Positions 61,348 to 64,000 of a stretch of DNA of 64,000 bases are shown here, in pieces. The translations under genes were made by a program, and so were the position numbers. The notes beneath the pieces are model-generated. The model saw only the letters and a list, made by a program, of their open reading frames with translations, did no database searches and was not told the origin of the DNA. The stretch spans positions 1,736,001 to 1,800,000 of the forward strand of contig CAWCLF010000001.1 of NCBI GenBank assembly GCA_963796325.1, read 5' to 3'. Each line of letters opens with the position of its first letter. Within the stretch, counting starts at the first letter, position 1. The stretch comes from CAVYGN01 sp963796325 (GTDB lineage: Bacteria > Spirochaetota > Brevinematia > Brevinematales > JAOACQ01).

Positions 61348-62457
61348 ATGAAAAATGAGAAATATTTTTTAAGGGCCCTTGAACTGGCGGAATCTGCCAA
61401 GGGTCTGACATCGCCGAATCCTTCCGTCGGATGTATCATTATAAAGGAAGGGAAAATAATAGGCGAAGGAAATACCGGAAAAAGCGGAAGCGACCACGCT
61501 GAAATTTCGGCGCTTAAGATGGCAGGAGATGCTGCACGGGGAAGCGATCTTTATGTAACGATGGAACCCTGTATAGAATTCCCGGGCAAAAAAACGCCTT
61601 CATGTGCGGAATCAATTAAGAGGGCCGGGATCAGGAAGGTTTACATATCCATGCAGGACCCTAATCCTGAAATTTCCGGGAAAGGAATTTCACATTTGCG
61701 TAATTCGGGAATAGAGGTTAAATTTTCATCCGCTTATAAAAAAAGGATAGAAGTTCTGAACGAGGATTACAGCAAATACATAACGACCGGCCTTCCCTGG
61801 GTTTATCTGAAATGCGCTATGACCCTGGACGGGAATATAGCCGATAGGAATGGGAACTCAAAGTGGATCAGCTGCTTTGAGAGCAGGCGCTATGTTCATA
61901 TGATGCGGAACAGGGTGGATGCTGTCCTGGTCGGCATAGGCACGGTACTGCAGGATAATCCAGAACTTACTGTAAGGATGGTCGGTAAAATGAAAGACCC
62001 TCTGAGAATCGTGATTGATCCGGATGGAAGGACCCCCGATTCTTCACATGTCTTAAATGATGAAGGCAAAACCCTATTTATCCTCGGTAAAGGATCCGGA
62101 AAAGGGTTTATGGAAAAATGCCTCCATTTTCATAAGGAATATGCGGAATTTGAATTATTGGACCCTGATGAAAAAGGGCGCGGCAGAATTGATTTAAGGG
62201 ATTTGATGAAATTTCTTGGTCGGGAAAAGGGAATTGAGTCTGTTATGATCGAAGGCGGGAGCAGGATTTATTATAATGCGCTTAAAGACGGCATTATAGA
62301 CAAGATTATGCTGTTCATCGCTCCGAAAGTCCTGGGCGGAAATGGAATGCCGTTTTTTAACGGGTTTAACGACCTGCCGGTAAATGAAGCGCTAAATGTA
62401 AAGGATTTTTCTACCGAAAATATAGGTATGGATATATTGGTTCAGGGCTATTTATAA
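61348..62457 (+). CDS. ribD: bifunctional riboflavin deaminase/reductase RibD
   Basis: 369 residues. N-terminal deaminase domain with zinc motif HAEISALKMAG and LYVTMEPCIEFPGKKTPSCAESI, then the reductase domain (AMTLDGNIADRNGNSKWIS, DAVLVGIGTVLQDNPELTVR, VMIEGGSRIYYNAL, FIAPKVLGGNGMPF). It converts diamino-hydroxyphosphoribosylaminopyrimidine to the ribitylaminouracil phosphate. The rest of the riboflavin operon is not downstream; a TPR gene follows by 5 bp. Confidence 0.93.
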   Translation: MKNEKYFLRALELAESAKGLTSPNPSVGCIIIKEGKIIGEGNTGKSGSDHAEISALKMAGDAARGSDLYVTMEPCIEFPGKKTPSCAESIKRAGIRKVYISMQDPNPEISGKGISHLRNSGIEVKFSSAYKKRIEVLNEDYSKYITTGLPWVYLKCAMTLDGNIADRNGNSKWISCFESRRYVHMMRNRVDAVLVGIGTVLQDNPELTVRMVGKMKDPLRIVIDPDGRTPDSSHVLNDEGKTLFILGKGSGKGFMEKCLHFHKEYAEFELLDPDEKGRGRIDLRDLMKFLGREKGIESVMIEGGSRIYYNALKDGIIDKIMLFIAPKVLGGNGMPFFNGFNDLPVNEALNVKDFSTENIGMDILVQGYL

Positions 62458-62461
62458 TAAT

Positions 62462-63547
62462 ATGGAAGCATTGCAGAAGAAGGAACTTTTTTACAGCGCC
62501 AAAGAATCCTTCAATAAAATGAATTTTGACGAATCGTTGGAACTTTTTTTAAAATCCTACAAGGAAGAAAAGTGCGATAAAAGCCTTGAATATCTTATTT
62601 ATCTTTTCCTGTTAAAATCCAATTATAAAGAACTTTCTCATATTTTCCAATCCAGCGTAAAACCTGCCGGGTTTGCTCTCTATTCGCTTTACTGGTATAA
62701 ATTCATGACCGGCGATCTTGATGAACTTTCAGATATCTTATATAAAATGCTTGCTGAAAATAATTATTTTCTCAGGGTATTTGCCATAAAGGAACTTCAC
62801 AGGCTAAAAAAAATCGAAGACCCTCGGCAGGTCATCAAACAGAAAATAAAATTTTTCGGTCTGTCATATGAGCTTCCGATCGAAGAGCAGAGAGCTTCTT
62901 TTTATATGGATTTTATGTACCAGAGATACCATCTTTCAATTATCCAGGGCAAAACGATGCTCAAGGAATACCCGTCAATAGGGGATGTTTATATAGATTT
63001 TATTGAAATTTGTGAAAAGTCGGGCAACGCTTCCTTTATAAAGGATATAATAAATCATGAAAGTTTCGTTAAACTCGCTGCAACCGACCACAGGCTTCTG
63101 TATGTGCAGTCCAGGGAACTCTACAAGATGGGAAGACTTGACGAATCGAAAGATCTCCTTGACAAGCTGATAGGATACTTCAGGCATAACCCGATTTTTC
63201 ATTATAACCAGGCTAATATTTATTCGGCAAAAGGGAAACTGCTAAAGGCCGCGGATTCATATGAAGAAGCGATATCCCTGGCGCCCCTGTTTGAAAGGGC
63301 TTATTTTAATTTAGGATGCATTTATTTTCAATTGAGGGAACTCGGCAGGGCGATGAAAAGTTTCGAAGAGGCGGTAAGAATATCGAAAAAACCTGACGCT
63401 CTCTACAACCTGTCGATATGCCTTATTGAGAAAAAGGAACTGCAGGACGCTTATTATTATCTTAATAAAATACCCAACTGGTATACTCCCAAATGTCCCC
63501 CCAGCTCAATCAAGGAACAGATAAAAGAACTTGTTGTATTTACTTGA
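62462..63547 (+). CDS. TPR-repeat protein
   Basis: 361 residues without a signal peptide or TM segment. Several helix pairs of tetratricopeptide type, clearest at 240-330 (NPIFHYNQANIYSAKGKLLKAADSYEEAISLAPLFERAYFNLGCIYFQLRELGRAMKSFEEAVRIS). The N-terminal half also looks helical-repeat. It follows ribD closely, so it is probably co-transcribed. Cytoplasmic scaffold role is inferred only. Confidence 0.75.
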   Translation: MEALQKKELFYSAKESFNKMNFDESLELFLKSYKEEKCDKSLEYLIYLFLLKSNYKELSHIFQSSVKPAGFALYSLYWYKFMTGDLDELSDILYKMLAENNYFLRVFAIKELHRLKKIEDPRQVIKQKIKFFGLSYELPIEEQRASFYMDFMYQRYHLSIIQGKTMLKEYPSIGDVYIDFIEICEKSGNASFIKDIINHESFVKLAATDHRLLYVQSRELYKMGRLDESKDLLDKLIGYFRHNPIFHYNQANIYSAKGKLLKAADSYEEAISLAPLFERAYFNLGCIYFQLRELGRAMKSFEEAVRISKKPDALYNLSICLIEKKELQDAYYYLNKIPNWYTPKCPPSSIKEQIKELVVFT

Positions 63548-63699
63548 TCTATCCCTGCTTTGTTAAACCTCAAATTAATCTTCCGCACTTAAAAAATAAA
63601 GCATCATAGTAAGGAAACTTTGACTTTATAAAATGAGAAATCTATACTAAAAGTTAGTCTTTTCGGAAGACAAAAGATAGCTATAACATGGGAAGTAAA

Positions 63700-64000
63700 A
63701 TGAAGTTTTGTTTAGCAACAAATTTTGATCCCGAGTTGATTGATGCTGTTAATAAATATGATTCTGATAAATCCATTACCGAGATTTTTGGAAAACTCGC
63801 AAAAGATATTATTGGAGGAGGAAGGCATTCCTTTGTTTTACCGAAAATATCATGGAAGGATCTGGCAAATTATGTATCTTTATGTCATAAAAATAAATTA
63901 AAATTTAATTATCTTATGAATGCATTGTGTACATCCAACATGGAATATGAAAATACGGACAAAGAAAAATATTAAAATTAATGGATAAACTGGCTGATAT
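63700..64000 (+). pseudogene. U32-peptidase-like protein, frameshifted and cut by the window end
   Basis: The N-terminal frame MKFCLATNFDPELIDAVNKY, then ITEIFGKLAKDIIGGGRHSF, VSLCHKNKLKFNYLMNALCTSN matches the start of the U32-like peptidase family. It stops at 63975, but a frame shifted by one base then reads ILKLMDKLADI to the window edge. The shift lies in a run of five A's (63965-63969). Either one A was lost in the genome or in sequencing. The region is AT-richer than the rest. Confidence 0.6.

Noticed and set aside
1..64000. CRISPR arrays and rRNA genes
   Set aside because: No regularly spaced direct repeats and no rRNA-like sequence were seen on reading both strands.

Overview
The window looks like chromosome from an uncultured spirochaete (Spirochaetota). 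The evidence is a FliD filament-cap homologue that aligns best with spirochaetal FliD, several lipoproteins whose acylated cysteine is followed by a poly-serine tether, a degenerate Mla lipid-transport cluster (which implies an outer membrane), an M30-type metallopeptidase lipoprotein and an HD-GYP protein. A pyruvate:ferredoxin oxidoreductase and a HydE-like [FeFe]-hydrogenase maturase point to anaerobic fermentative metabolism. Genes are dense, many convergent pairs are 0-15 bp apart or overlap, and many upstream regions carry a sigma70-type promoter, almost always with a 17 bp spacer.

Region by region. 0.1-7.6 kb: MFS exporter, DUF362 lipoprotein, EFR1-type flavodoxin/ferredoxin, two methyltransferase-like genes, M30 peptidase lipoprotein, and a hairpin-rich non-coding stretch. 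7.6-8.8 kb: a small operon joining a MazE/AbrB DNA-binding domain to a FliG C-terminal domain, then a second mini-FliG_C protein and a small membrane protein split by an in-frame TAA. 8.8-16.6 kb: an accessory zone with single metabolic genes, a MITE-like palindromic element, a frameshifted isochorismatase-like gene and a decayed lipoprotein. 16.7-20.7 kb: hypC-hydE fusion, ABC-2 exporter and a DapF homologue lacking both catalytic cysteines, as one operon. 20.7-25.3 kb (minus strand): yjbQ, sigma factor, small membrane protein, mlaE, mlaF (catalytically degenerate), mlaD and a TPR lipoprotein. 25.4-31.8 kb: GT39-DUF2141 fusion, two sugar ABC permeases, GH3 glycosidase and a duplicated-domain protein. 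31.9-37.0 kb (minus): hisC, VOC-HAD fusion, gltX, HD-GYP. 37.2-46.2 kb: small lipoprotein, glnS, a beta-lactamase-fold hydrolase, fliD with an apparent Sec signal, a repeat lipoprotein, PAS and GNAT proteins. 46.5-56.6 kb: PFOR with a clear promoter and terminator, a two-TM GAF-like protein, a phosphoesterase, pyrF and malQ. 56.6-64 kb: zinc-ribbon protein, tRNA(CAU), comM, an IS1380 remnant, dnaA divergent from ribD, a TPR protein, and a frameshifted U32-like gene cut by the window edge.

The most interesting locus is the AbrB-FliG_C operon at 7.6-8.8 kb: flagellar-switch C-terminal domains re-used outside the flagellum next to a DNA-binding fold and a membrane protein. Next are the HypC-HydE fusion, the Cys-less DapF, the hydrolysis-deficient-looking MlaF, and a DnaA with altered DNA-contact residues. 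All identifications come from reading the sequence and from remembered family motifs; no database search was run.
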